DNA of 64,000 bases from Todiramphus chloris collaris (lineage: Eukaryota; Chordata; Aves; Coraciiformes; Alcedinidae), in contig JANVCC010000018.1 in NCBI GenBank assembly GCA_025345505.1, positions 57,247,341 to 57,311,340 of the forward strand. The letters run 5' to 3'. Shown piece after piece: positions 1 to 12,400 of the stretch. Numbering within the stretch: position 1 is the first letter of the stretch; every line of letters starts with the position of its first letter. The position numbers and the translations under genes are program-made. Below the pieces are notes generated by a model. It was given only the letters and a program-made list of their open reading frames with translations, was not told where the DNA came from and did not search any database.

Positions 1-754
1 TTTCCCGTGCAGTGTCAGGGAGGTAACTTTCTTTTCTGAGACTGGTGCATGGGCTTGACATGGTGTTTTCATTGTCATTAAAAAAGCCTATGCCCTGACA
101 AGGAGCAGAACTTTTCCCTCCAGTACGAGACTGCTTACCATTCCTTCCACTGTGTTTTGTGCACAAGCAGAGCCCAGCAGTAAAAACACCATAAAAAGAT
201 CTGCAGCAGGAAAACCCAGCAAAATATTGCCCCTGTTGTGCTCCAGTCTTGCTCATACCTACCCCTTGGTATTGTTGCACCACTGGAAGTACCTCCAAAT
301 GCAGGGCAGAACTTCAAGAAAAACTCATGGCACCCCATGAATCCCTGATGCTTTTTTTTCCTGAGGCAGAGAGCACCTCTTCATGCCAATCCCAGAAGAG
401 CAGAGCTAGGTTTAATCAATTAACCTCTGGGAGGTGATTTGTGATTGCTGGCTCTGTGTGAGTGCAAAGCACATTCATGACTCATTCCAGTAGTCCTTCC
501 AGGATATGAGGACTAACTACAGCTCCTTCCTCACTGACTGTGAGAAGACCAGATGCACACCGCACCAAAGATATTTCCAAAGCCATTGATTATTACACTG
601 GTTCTTCAAAGGGAAAATTGCAGCTCGTGGGAAACTGCTGGGAGACAACTCTCTCAGCCATCTTCCCTCTGCCTCCTCCACAGCCCAGTCCCAAGGGGGA
701 CCTGGTATCAAAGATAGACTTGCGAAGCCCTGCCAGAAAGCACCCCATGCTTAC
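1..754 (-). other. THEMIS: Start of THEMIS intron 1 (partial)
   Basis: This is sequence downstream of the THEMIS exon donor at 754, running off the window. No further exon or repeat was recognised in it. Confidence 0.75.
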
Positions 755-845
755 CTTGGAAATAGATTCCTGATTGAATTTGGAGGACTCTGGGAAGGGC
801 TCTGGGATCCAGAGAATGAATGAACTTCTCTAGGGTAGATGTCAT
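755..845 (-). CDS. THEMIS: THEMIS, first coding exon (gene continues beyond the left edge)
   Basis: The exon reads from ATG at 845 to a donor (gtaagc) at 754 and encodes 30 codons plus one base. The peptide starts MTSTLEKFIHSLDPRALPRV and goes on LQIQSGIYFQ; this matches the start of vertebrate THEMIS, which has EEF/KF-HSLD, LPRVL and IQSGIYF in the same places. THEMIS is a cytosolic adaptor of the T-cell receptor pathway with two CABIT domains. It binds GRB2 and SHP1 and is needed for thymocyte positive selection; only the very start of the first CABIT region is here. The start is supported by homology and by an A at -3 (accATGa). The frame stays open upstream to an ATG at 1187, but that part has no recognised similarity. 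A good acceptor-like tract ending in ctgcag lies three bases before the ATG, so a non-coding first exon upstream is possible. Confidence 0.9.
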
Positions 846-1187
846 GGTCTGCAGCAAGGCAGCATGTGGGTTTGGCACGTAAAGACCAGTGAAAAGCTTT
901 TGAGGCAGCAACACTTGCAGTGTGGTGCATGCTGCACCCAGGAGAGCCGTGGGGCTTTGCAGTGGAGGGGAGGAGCAGCACAGGGAGGTATTTTTGCTTC
1001 CTCCTCTCTGTGGCCGCTTCCTCCCACAGCTGCAGCCGGAGTGGGGTGAGGCAGAGGGACGTCGAGTCGGTGACCTCGGCACCAGGCTGGGGCATCCAGA
1101 CCCACCGAGTGTCCACAGCGGGCTGGGAGAGGTGCAAGGAGTGCTGTGGGTACTGAACTTCAGAGGGGATCCGCCACAGAACTCCAT
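846..1187 (-). promoter_or_regulatory. THEMIS 5' flank or 5' UTR, locally GC-rich
   Basis: The stretch just upstream of the THEMIS start is richer in G+C than the surrounding AT-rich sequence, mostly between about 950 and 1170. It stays open in the THEMIS frame for 114 codons. No clear TATA box was identified and the transcription start cannot be placed. It may hold the promoter, a 5' UTR, or the end of a 5' UTR intron. Confidence 0.35.
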
Positions 1188-2769
1188 CTTGGTGGTGATG
1201 GTTATTGACCCAGTGAAAAGAAAATAATGAACATCATCCCTGCCTAAAGTGAGGAAAAAACCATCATGTCTAGGTGGATTTTGTTTACTTGTTTTCTTGG
1301 AGCATCAAAATAGTTTGGTATTTGTTCTCTTCAAAACCACAAACAGCCTTTGAAGAAAAGAAATGAAACCATTTTGTTCTGATGCATTTTGCTGCCTTAA
1401 GTATTGTGTCTGGATTTAAGACTTACAAATAGAATACAAATTACTTTGTTATGTAAATGGACATTAATACACAATGTTATGCAAAATGGACAGGATTTTT
1501 TAATGTCACCAGTGACTTGTGGGGCTTTGAATTTGAGATGCTGCAACTGGGAATGAATTTTAAGAAGTTTCTGCCCAGTACCTTGTGAAAATCAGTCTGC
1601 ACTGAGGGCAAACCCACAGTGTTGGTCACAACTCTGCTATTCCGAGCCTGATCAAGCACTGTTATTGCAGCAGCACTCTCACAAGGGTGAAACCAGTGTC
1701 AGATTCAGATCACCATGAAAACTGAACTGACTGTGATTTCATGTTCCCTTACACTATTGTTCTGTTTCCCTAAGGTGTCAGGGAAAGTAGGAAGCATGAC
1801 ATTGTGACAAAATGGTGAGATAAGCAATTGTTTATTTCCAAAAGCTCAGGAGCTGTATATCTCCTATATATAGTCATTTCCAGGAGACCGTATAAGCTTC
1901 CTTACATATTAAAACCAAAATGATTGTAGCAGGTGTCCAAGCCTTTGAGGTGTCAGGCTAACTGTGGGATTTGAAGAGTTTGTTAACTTGATCTTAACAA
2001 ATATTTCTCCAGAGAGTATGCAATGGGTTTTATAAGCGTGGAGCTTGCAGGTGCAGAGCCCACTGTTGCCAGTTGCTAACACTACAGGTGCTGCAGTCAA
2101 GATGAATAACAGGACTTTGGGTCTAGGAGTGACGGGTATTAGTAAAAGCCAAACTGGAGAATATGCACAGGCAACCACTCATCAACGCTTTTAACACAAA
2201 AGGTCCCTCATTCTCCGCTCTCAACAACACAGAGTTGAAATTCAGCAAATATAATTGATCTGGGGGAGAGCTGGGGAAATCACACACATTCGTCAGTAAT
2301 CAAAAGACCCACATTATAAAAAGCTGGTTCTTACAGAGTAGAAAGCACTGAAATGTGTGAGTGGTTTCAGTTATTTCAGTGGGACATCTTTATATGTTTA
2401 AAGATTACGTGTGCAACTCAAGAAAATCAAAGCCAATTTTCTTGATGTACCAGCTCTCAAGGTTGTCACGTGTTACGTCAGTGCCAGCAGCAGGCTTTAC
2501 CTGTTCATATTATTCTGGTCTACGTATAAAGAGCCCCTAAGGCCATTTCTACTGTTCCTGAATTCACTTGTATTTGGCTCTTCACTTTGGTAAGATTGCC
2601 AGGAACAACACCACAAAAAACATCTAATGCGAACTGCAAACACACATAAAAATTAATAGCTAATCTTGAAAGTCACTTGAATCCAACAAAACAAATGTTC
2701 AAACAGGCATGGAATTCATAGAAGAAAAAATCAGAACAAAACCTGGTTTATGTTGCTGAATCCAGCAGC
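1188..2769. other. Intergenic, nothing recognised
   Basis: AT-rich unique-looking sequence upstream of THEMIS. No exon with homology, no tRNA and no recognised repeat were seen. Confidence 0.6.
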
Positions 2770-3850
2770 CCAATAACATGGAGGAGATGGCTGCAGCTCC
2801 ATGCTCCCAAGACTAACCACCAGCATGTACTCCCCAGTAGGCACGTACGCATACACACACACACAGATATACAGCACCTATACACATAATACACTGACAT
2901 CTACACAGAAACCACAGCACTCACAGAAGCACCGATGGCCTCATCCTGTTCCCTGTCTGGCTTATCCAGATGAAGTCTGTTATCTACATATATATGCAGT
3001 GTGGATCCCTCTGGTAGATAGGCTTAGGCACAGTCCACCCAGTAACTGGCCTCTGACTTTGCTGGCACCTGAGCAGCCCTTGAGATTCAGAGTCCCATGC
3101 CAGTGGCTGGTACAGACCCCCCTAAAACACATAAACACACAAGCATACACAGACGCACACATCCCCTTCCTGCTCCCAAACCACTTGCCCTGCTGGTGCC
3201 CAGACACACTGCCCTGTGACCCATGGTCCTGCTCCAGCTGCTGGCACTTGGATCCCTGTATATGCACACTCATAGGAAAATAATCAGAAATTAATCTGAA
3301 TGAGAAGCCAGGATGGACTGTGCTGATCGTGATGCAGAGCACGGGCAGACAAGGGTACTGCCCAGCAGCCTGCTTATGTACAACTAACCCCTTTTAGCCC
3401 TCCTTTTCCCACCTGTATTCCTCCTCAAACTACCTTGATCCCCCTGTTTCCCTGCATTTGGTTCCCCTTATAAACATTTCACAGTAAGTCTTGGCTATTG
3501 CCCTGCATCCCATAATGAGTCCCATACCCCTAAGTATAGCTCCTCTCAGTGTCTAAGATGTTCTGGGAAGCCTCTCCTCTCAACTCATGTGGTGGGTGGC
3601 ATGTCCAGCTCAAGGGGTGATCACCCTTCTGTGATGCCCTGGGGGGGGCTCTGGGCAAGGCCCCTTTTCTCTGATGGGGCCCTGTTGGTGCTGTGGCTCT
3701 GTGCTTTGAGCTGTTCATGGGTTGATGGCTTTTCTGTAATATGCCTGCAAATACCCTGGGCAGGGTACCTCTGGGTTTTCCCTGCCCACCTTTTGTTGTT
3801 CTGCACTCCTCCCTGTCTGCAGAGACCAGCTTTTTATCACACAACCTAAC
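2770..3850. repeat. CA-rich and C-rich block, possible old LTR-like element
   Basis: This block differs in composition from its flanks. It has CA-rich runs (about 2851-2890 and 3124-3165), C-rich stretches, a TATAAA (in ccccttataaac) near 3470 and little AT-rich filler. The texture resembles solo LTRs of avian endogenous retroelements. No target-site duplication or clean TG...CA ends could be fixed and no coding domain is visible, so it could equally be degenerate simple sequence. Confidence 0.25.
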
Positions 3851-5198
3851 AAAACCAATCATCCTGGGTGCAACGAAGGAACTATATGCACACTTGTCTG
3901 AAATTGTAATCCAAATCAGGAATACTACCCACTGCTTACATGTTATTAAAGGAGTCCCCATTTCTCCTAGCACATAGACAAGTGTGAACCACTTACCTGC
4001 TCTACCAAATGCTATGCAGGAGTTTTTTCCAGTTTGGTGTGCAATACCAAGTGCAGAGAAAAATAATTGGTCATCTCCAAACCATCCTTGATCACAGTGT
4101 GGAAGATTATCACACCATCATCATGGACTGCTAGTAATAATAGAACATTTTGGGGAGCTATCCTATTGGAAATTAAATCCTCGGGAGGCTCTTGGCTTGG
4201 AAAAATAATTTCTGCTTCGTCCAGGTTTCAATATTGAAGATTAAGACAAGCTGGTGAAAAATACGTGTATACTGTACTGAGAAGAGACAGCATCAGAGCC
4301 TGTTTGTCCCATACGAGAAGAACAGAGATCAGAAATTTCTCCTTAACCAACCTCCATTTCTGAGTTTTTGCATTCTTCACAAAGGGCTTATTGGGCTAAC
4401 CTCTATGTTACCTATATCCTGTGGGAGTCTGCAGGTAGCATTCAGTTTGGCCATTCCATTTTCTACCACCAACAATGGAGTAAAGGTCAATCCAGGCACG
4501 GAAACCTGCAAAAGCCAAAGTGGCCACAAGTTGTCATGCAGCCACAGTGTCAGCAGCTCTGGCTGCTCTTGAAGGTGTGCACAAACAGGGACCCACCTCT
4601 CCCCACGTGGAAAAGCCCTCGCTTATTCTCCCAAGGAGGTGTCCAGGAACTAGCTGTAAGGGAATGTGCCTGAAAAATAGTGGTTAGCTAACAGAAAAAA
4701 TGGACAAATGGGCAAAACATAGAATTTTGAAAACTATTTCCAAGAATATTTTTCTACTGTGCTGATGAATACTAATTTGTTTCACTTACTGTTTTTCAGG
4801 AAGTAAATAAAGTGTTTCAAATTTCCAAATACAATCAGTTATGAGCCTGTGAAGGTTTGTGATTTTTTTTTTAAGGTCAGACCATTCTCCAGATAAATGC
4901 AGCCATTAGTTGTGCTTGTTGAAGGGAATCTTTAAAACATGCCTGTAAATATGAAACAAGGAATTATGTCTACAGAAAGATATGCCCCATTTATTGAGCT
5001 TATAAACACAAGGGAAATGTATTTGATACTTGACTTCCAAAGAGGAAGATTCTTTAGGGAACCTGGGAACAGCCAAGCCCTGCGAGGCAGGTGGTAGTAG
5101 GTTTATATTGAATGGTTGTGCTATCTTTTGAATCAAACTCAAGATAATGCAGGAAGTTCAATACACTTACGTATTTTTCCAGCATAAGGTGGAAACTC
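3851..5198. other. Intergenic, nothing recognised
   Basis: Unique-looking AT-rich sequence between the CA-rich block and the CR1 element. Short open frames here look like chance. Confidence 0.55.
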
Positions 5199-5970
5199 AG
5201 AATCACAGAATTGTCATGGTTGGCAAAGACCTCCAAGATCATCATGTCCAACTATCAATCCAACCCCTCCTCCACCAGACCATGTCCTGAAGTGCTTCAC
5301 CTACATGGTTTTTTAACACCTCCAGGGATGGTGACTATCACTTTCCCAGGCAGCCTATTCCAGCACATGACTAGTCTTTCAGTAAAGAAATTCTTCCCAA
5401 TATCTAATCTAAAACTCTCTGTTGCAACTTCAGACCATTTCCTCTATTCTTGTCATTAGTTACTGGAGAGAAGAGGCTGTACCCACATCACTACAACCTC
5501 CCTTCAGGTAATTGTAGAGAGTGAGAAGGTCTCCCCTCAGCCTCCTCTTCTCCAAACCAAACAATCCCAGTTCCCTCAGCCTCTTCTCCAGGACTTGATT
5601 TCCATATCCTTCTCTGATGTTCTCTGAACTCACTCCAGCACCTCAATGTCTTACTTGTCGTCAGGTGCCCAAAACCAAACACAGTACTCTAGGTGGCCTC
5701 ACTAGTGCCGAGTACACTGCTGGCCACACTATTTCTGATACAGGCCAGGATGCCATTGACCTTCTTGGACACCTGGGCACACTGCTGGTTCATGTTCAAA
5801 CCAGCACTCCCAGGTCCTTTTCCTCCAGGCAGCTTTCCAGCCACTCCTCCCCAAGCCTGTAGCATTGCCTGGCGTTGTTGTGACCCAAGTGCAGGACCCG
5901 GCACTTGGCCTTTTAAAATCTCATCCCAATGACCTTGCCCCATTGATCCAATCTGTCCAGATCCCTGTCA
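5199..5970 (-). mobile_element. CR1 LINE fragment, 3' end of ORF2 plus 3' tail, about 0.77 kb
   Basis: Read on the minus strand this is the 3' part of a chicken-repeat-1 non-LTR retrotransposon. Frame remnants include NMNQQCAQVSKKVNGILACI, typical of the C-terminal part of CR1 ORF2. The 3' end on the plus strand reads aatcacagaattgtcatgg, the reverse complement of the usual CR1 terminus. The copy is 5' truncated and frameshifted, as nearly all CR1 copies are, and is not active. It is the largest repeat in the THEMIS-PTPRK intergenic region. Confidence 0.93.
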
Positions 5971-8609
5971 TTAAAATAAAGTCAGACTAAACTACAGGGA
6001 ATCCACCCTGACACAGGTACATTAGGCTGTGAAATAAAGTCTCAAGGGAACAATTGGATATCTGGGATGTTTAGACCTTGAAAAAATATAGGACATAAAG
6101 AACAATTCTGATAAAGAAAGGGACATAGGTCATCTATTCCTATAGGGGATAAGCTGTAGTGTCATGTACATTTATAGGAATCTACTGGATCAATAGCTAA
6201 GTCAGGTGAGCAGTATTATATTGAAACTTCTCCAGAGGAGAATCCATCATGAAGAGAAGTCACGGAGACTTCAGCAGCTGGAATATTCCTCTCCCAGTCA
6301 GCACCAGTTCTGGTAGCATCACTCAGTTTTCACACAACCCACTCAAGAAGTACCTGAGACTCAACTGTCATATCTTTTCAATGGCCCTTATCACGTAAAC
6401 TGATGGTCCCAGCAGCTTGAACAAGCTGTCCCCATCAAAAGCAAAAAATCCAACCCCTAAAATGGTACCCCTGGATTTGTCCCAGAGAGACAGTTACTGA
6501 ATTGGCAAAAGATCTAATTGAAACAACATTAGTTGTTGTGAGTTACAGCATGATGATGGATCTTCATGTACAAGTTTTTTTCTACTGCTTCTGTAATGTA
6601 CAGGTGGATGGGATCAATCACCCAGTAAAGCCAAAATGCTATCTTCTTAAATACAGATATCATTCCTTCTGAAGAAACCTAGCTTTGTTAGCCTAACATT
6701 TATGTAACTTACCCTCCAGCACCTTCAATGATTGTTTCTAACTTCATCTGAAAATATAAAGCACACATTATACAGCATATTTCAATGATCCCTAAAAGAC
6801 TGGTTTTTTTTTTACATTCCTGCTTCCATGGGCAGCCTCTGCTTATACTCCCCCTAGAATGAGACAATTCAGGTAGGGGACTCTTTTTAATCCTGCAGAC
6901 AAAGACATCACAAGACCCTGCTGAAATTTAGAATAAGAAGCCTTATTAAAAAGCAAGGATTACCCACAGAAATTTATACTATTTCACCATCAGCTGAAGC
7001 CCATAGATAAAGATTAAAGCCTGGTCTTCTAAAGATACTACCTTGCTCTGCTCCAAGTTTTTTGACTAAATGATCGTGATGAAAATCCTAACACCGTCAC
7101 AAAGCAGGTGGGCATCCCAGTGAATTGTGGTGGCTCCTGGCTTTAAAATCTTGGAAAATTTTAATGCCCTGTGATTGCATTGTGAACTTGGCCTTTATAT
7201 TTTCAGGAGCTATGTTTTGGGGTCTTCGACATTTCCTTACAGCTTGGCAGAGAAATCTTAGCCATGTTCTTTGTATGAAATTTAAATGGCTTAGCAGGTG
7301 TGGACAAAAGATTGTCAGTGAAAGCTGCTGAGCCCAGAAGGTTGTTTGCCAGTGTTTGACTCCAGTGAACAGCCTATTGAAGAACCAGGATCCCCCAGTG
7401 CTTTTAAAAGAACTGAAGTATATGTACACACATTACATTTTGAAAAATAGTTAAGTTTTTGGCTGACTGTATTTATGGACTAAACAATAATAACCTGTGG
7501 GTATTTTCTACATTTTATTAAACAATTTGGTACCTACTGGTGTCAGAAAGGTCTTTCCATTAATATTTGTTGGAGCAGACTCTTAATGAGGAAGGCTTAC
7601 GCCTTTCAGTCAGCTATGGCTTCCCTTAGAAACACCTTGCTGATAATGGCATTTTAAGTTACAATCATGTCAAGAATAAACATGCATTTTTTCCAAAGTT
7701 TCTTCAAAAAAGAGTAACTGCTTTGCCTACATCAGTGAACTATAGGAAATAAATCTCCAGAACACTCTCTCCAACTGTTGGTAAATGTGATTAGCATCAA
7801 GGTCTTAATAAATATATTTAAAGTCTTAGCACTGTGTATGAATTGGACACTCAAACCCCTGAAATGTTCAAGTGCTGCTTAGGCAGGTAGCTCTGCTAAT
7901 GTTTTTTTCAATCACAGAGAAGACGTGGATTTCTAAGCTCTGCACTAGTATGGACTCAAAATCTCAAGCTAAAAATTGTCCTATGTATTTGCAGGTATTA
8001 ATGTTACCTGTCTTTATAAAGATATTAAGATGATTGATTCTTAAGTGTTTATAAAGGATGTTGAAGATAAAGTGTAATGCAAATGTTTATTTAATACAGT
8101 GGGAGTTTTGTGCCTTTCCAATACAAATGGGTGTTAATACAATTTAGGCCACACAGGTGACCTCCAACTACTCATCACTTTTTATTTAAGAGCAGAGAAC
8201 ATGAACTCAGTATTCACATGGGAATATAATTATCTCTGTATGTGGTGTCACACCCTAACAATCTATGCGGCCACTTGTCTGATCATCAGCATTGCAATTT
8301 TGGATCTCTATCTTCCATACTTAGTTTGAGACATCATTTTGCAGAAGTAGGCCCAGAGCAGAGAACTTATGACTTGTCCAGGGCTACATGGAAAATCTAT
8401 GGCAGAGTCATGGCTTCTGTCCAGATCTCCAAAGCCTGAGCTGAGTGCTGTCACCACAGAATTACTATTCTACTCCCTCTAAAAAAACCAAAAACCCAAG
8501 AAAAAGGAAAAAAGTCAAATCCAATCACTTTTGCAGATTCCATTAAATATCTGGTTTCTGTGGGTTGTTGTTTTTTTTCTGAGGGAAACAGAAAGGAAAG
8601 GAGGGATGT

Positions 8610-8643
8610 AAAAATAAAAAAATTAAAAAAAAAAAAAAAAAAG
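8610..8643. repeat. A-rich run
   Basis: A tract of nearly pure adenine follows 'aaaaataaaaaaattaa'. It may be the tail of an unrecognised retroposon or simple sequence; no body element was identified next to it. Confidence 0.8.
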
Positions 8644-9438
8644 AAATCCCACAGTTTTAGGGAGACGTACTGGTCCATTAAAGATTTACATTGGGAGGAA
8701 AAATTACTTGAGATATCTTCAAATTACAAAGAGTGTTTTGAAATATGTTTGGCGTATCTTCAATGCATTTTTGACAGCTGGAGACATGTTGGAGAAATTT
8801 TTTGAATTAATTTTAAATACCACTCTCTCCCTTTGTGCTTTCTTGAGTGGGGTGTGCTGTAATTTATTTTTAAAGAGGTAATGTAGGTTTCTAGATGCTG
8901 TTAAAATAATCCAAAATATTTTTTTTTACACCATGCCACTGTTCAAAGAAAAGGACATTGAATTAATTTAAATATATTTGTGAAAGATTGATTCCCCCAA
9001 TGGAATTTACACATCTACTTTCACTAATTATTCCTGAAGTTTCACCTATCAACTGACAATTTTCTACAGAAGGGAAGCAAAACAGTTTAACTTTCTCTGA
9101 CAGCAAAGAGCTTTAACAGAACTAGAATGAAAACTGGCATCTCACACTCCTTTACCTCTCTAATGTCTACATTACCAGAAGAAAGAGCACTAATAACCCC
9201 TTTTTATGTAAGCATTAGAACCCAGAGTTTAGTTTAAGCAGCTGGGAAAAGAAGTCAACAAAACATTTATTTTAATAATGGTTATCTTGAATTTATTGTC
9301 ATCCTCAATATTTATCTTAAATGACAGACTTGTCTGACTTTCGAATTAGTGATAAAGTGGTGGCACTGAATATGTTTGCCCATTTTTATTGGAACTGAAG
9401 TATCAGCTGTCATCTTAAAATACATACAAACCCAAGCA

Positions 9439-9448
9439 TTTCTCTCTC

Positions 9449-9483
<35 letters not shown>

Positions 9484-9488
9484 TTTTT
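9439..9488. repeat. (CT)n followed by a poly-T tract
   Basis: A short run of TC repeats passes into a T tract of roughly 25 bases, then aa and another eight T. The exact run length is prone to polymorphism and sequencing error. Confidence 0.9.
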
Positions 9489-12400
9489 GCTTCTTTAAAT
9501 CCTGAATAGGAGCCTACTAAAAAAGGTACACAGAAAGATACAGCCTGTCACACACACAATTTTGTTGGCCTGATTTTGGAAACATCTTCAGAAAGCTGGA
9601 GAACAAACCTAATTGCAATTACTTCCACCCTGTGTATGAAGTTGAGTCTAAAAGTACATTGTTTCTGCAGCAAAATTGGGTGTTCATCAAAGCATAAAGG
9701 CTCCATATAAAATGCAGTTAACACTTGCCAATGTACCAGTTCAAACTGATTCTATTTTCCCACCTTTTCCCAGGCATTGATATTACCCTGCTGCAGGGGA
9801 TTTTGGTTATCATTATTTCACCATGTGAAAGTTTAGATGCATTTGCTGCTTAAGTGATCTGCATCTATGGCCTTGTTCCAGGTATTCCTTGCTCTTTCTT
9901 AAGGAGGATCATTATAAAGATTTCAGTAATTGGTGGACCTCTTTCTTGAGGGTTTTGGGGTTCTTTTTTGAAATACAGAGAAGAGTTCAACATAGATGAA
10001 GGGATTGAAAAAGCTTAAGAAAGCTGTGGGAAAACTAAGTTCTGAAATAAAGAAAGGCTAAAGGGTCATTTTAGTGGAAGAGACAGCCAGACTTTTGGGC
10101 TGGCACCTGCCAGAGTTTCAGCTGGAGGGAGAAAAGGGCAACCAGGGAGGTCTTGGTCTGCTCTCACAACTCCTTGTCCCTAAGGACAGTGGGGTTGGAG
10201 GCCAGGACCTGTCTCCATTTCAGCACAGGCATAGATACAACTAGTGCTTTATTCCATTGTTCGTATCATGTGGGCTTTTTTTACTTTCAACTGTAAAGTT
10301 ATTTAATTCTAGGAAAGGGTTCCAGTGCAATTAAATATAGATTGGTTTTTAAATTAATGAAGAATCTGGTACATTTGGCCATAAAAAATCTTGAGAGTAG
10401 TGTAAGCAACATACAGTTGCTTCACATCAAACAAAGGTAAGCAGCCCCCTCTTTTCCAGCCCCATTTTTCCCTTCCCAAGAGCAGAGTGTTGCCTTTTCT
10501 GCCATGCCTGGTACTGTTGACATAAACAGGGTGGTCATCAAAACCACTCTGTTGTCCTCAGTGGTGGCACAGGTCTCATCCTCTACCTCACACAACAGAG
10601 AAATGCAGTACTCGCAATGCCTGCTGGCCAACACCTTTTCCAACCCTACACAGTCTTCAGCATCTTTGTGGTAGACTGTGACAAACAGGGAGATCACTAG
10701 CAGCATGCAGCACACAACACACTTTAGAGATTCTTTTGAGAAAAGACAAAAGTGCTATAAAACAAATGTATTTCCTTATCAAATTGGTCAATAAACCTGT
10801 TTTCCCAGACATGTAGGATCACAGGGGCTCTTCTCCAGAACAACCTATAGAAAAACTGGAAAACTTTTTTTTGTTGAAGACCCCATAGGGAGCATGTATT
10901 CTAAGTTTTCTAGTGTGTATTCTATCCCTTTCCTATTAAAGTACTCAACCCAGAAGATTCACCATGTGTTTTCTTCTTTCTTTCTCTTTTGTCTGCTTTT
11001 CCAAAGCTAAATAAATCTCATTACTTCTCATGTAGAATGGTAATTTACTGAGCAGTATATATATATTCCGCATACACTACTTTTTGTAGGCAGTCTTGCA
11101 ATATAGAACATAAGTTACAATCCAGTCAAGGCTATTTCGCCTTGTCCTCCACAAACTTCATTTAAATTATATAAGATTTCAAACGGTCTGTGAGGAAACA
11201 TCCTGGGGCTCTCACTTTGGAGTTTAAGTCTTTCTGCCAGCCTTTCATCTTGTTTTCAAATGTAGATGCTTTGTTGCATCTACATTTATTTGACATTCAA
11301 GAGCGTTTGTGACCCTTGGGCATCTCCTTCAATGTGTTCCTAGCACATGTAACTGGGTGAAGCATACAGTGTGGCAGTTGGACCCTTCTCCTCAACACAC
11401 TGTAAGAAACCATGAGCCAGGGGGTGCTGAGAGCCTGTGGGGCACTACAGCATCCTGGACCTTCTGGTGATGAGCATGTTGTGAGATCTAACAAACAGCC
11501 GGCATGAATAGATAGCTATATTTTGAAAAATGAACGTCTGCGGCTCCCTTCAAATCTCTCTGAGGAATGTATTTATAAATGTTCTTGTAGAATGATGCCA
11601 ACAAATTAATTCAAACAGAACTCCAATGGCTAGAGGATGAAATCTGAAATCTGCAAAGCTATCACTTAAACCAAAGTCCATCTCATAAACAACGTATTTT
11701 GCTCATTTCTTTTTCTGCATTCTGCTCTCTGCTCACCTACAGAACCCACCAATACAGCATGGCTGAAGACAAGCTTGACAAGGAAGATTTAATACATCAT
11801 ATAAGAGAAGGTACTTGAAAAAGGGAGAAGAAGCACTCAATTCACTCAAATTCTTCATGGAAGAAAGAACAAAATAAAATCAAAACAACCAGAGTTACGG
11901 CAAAAAACAGCCCAAAGATTGAACAAAAATGCTGAAAAAAATTTTGTCAATTCATGTTCTAACACACAATTGAGGATTCTGTATGGTTTCCTAAAACTAG
12001 AGAATCATCAGAGCCCCTTGCTCATCCAAGCCTGCCTTGTGCTAGGCATTCATCACAATGCTGCTCCCGGGGATTGTCTCCCTTCTTGGACAAGAGCAAA
12101 AGAGCAATTGACTCAAGATATGATTGTAAATTGGGCCGCCTTACCTCATCTTGGGCAGTTATGTTGTCCCCAGAACATCGTATTTCTGAATTCTGTTGCC
12201 AGGCTACGAGTTTTAAACCAGCACCATGGCAAAGAGGCAAGAGCACACCTCATTCCCACATGGACACCAGATATGGTAATGTTATTGAAAGCTGGGTGTG
12301 GGAAAATTGATTTTTGCCACACTCCCTTTACTTAAACATTACTTTAATGTTTAAGTCTCATTTCAAAATCACTCCCATTTCGCGAACTGCCAAGACAGAA

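Noticed and set aside
708..1187. Whole 159-codon minus-strand frame as one protein
   Set aside because: Only residues from the ATG at 845 to the donor at 754 match THEMIS. The rest is 5' flank and intron read-through.
2801..3283. Longest plus-strand open frame, 160 codons
   Set aside because: It runs through CA-rich low-complexity sequence, gives a His/Thr/Pro-rich peptide with no domain, and also has a long overlapping minus-strand frame. It looks like a composition artefact.
10422..10715. 97-codon minus-strand frame with a signal-peptide-like start
   Set aside because: The hydrophobic start and several cysteines are suggestive, but there is no recognised homology, promoter, splice structure or poly(A) context. 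Chance frames of similar length are common in this window.
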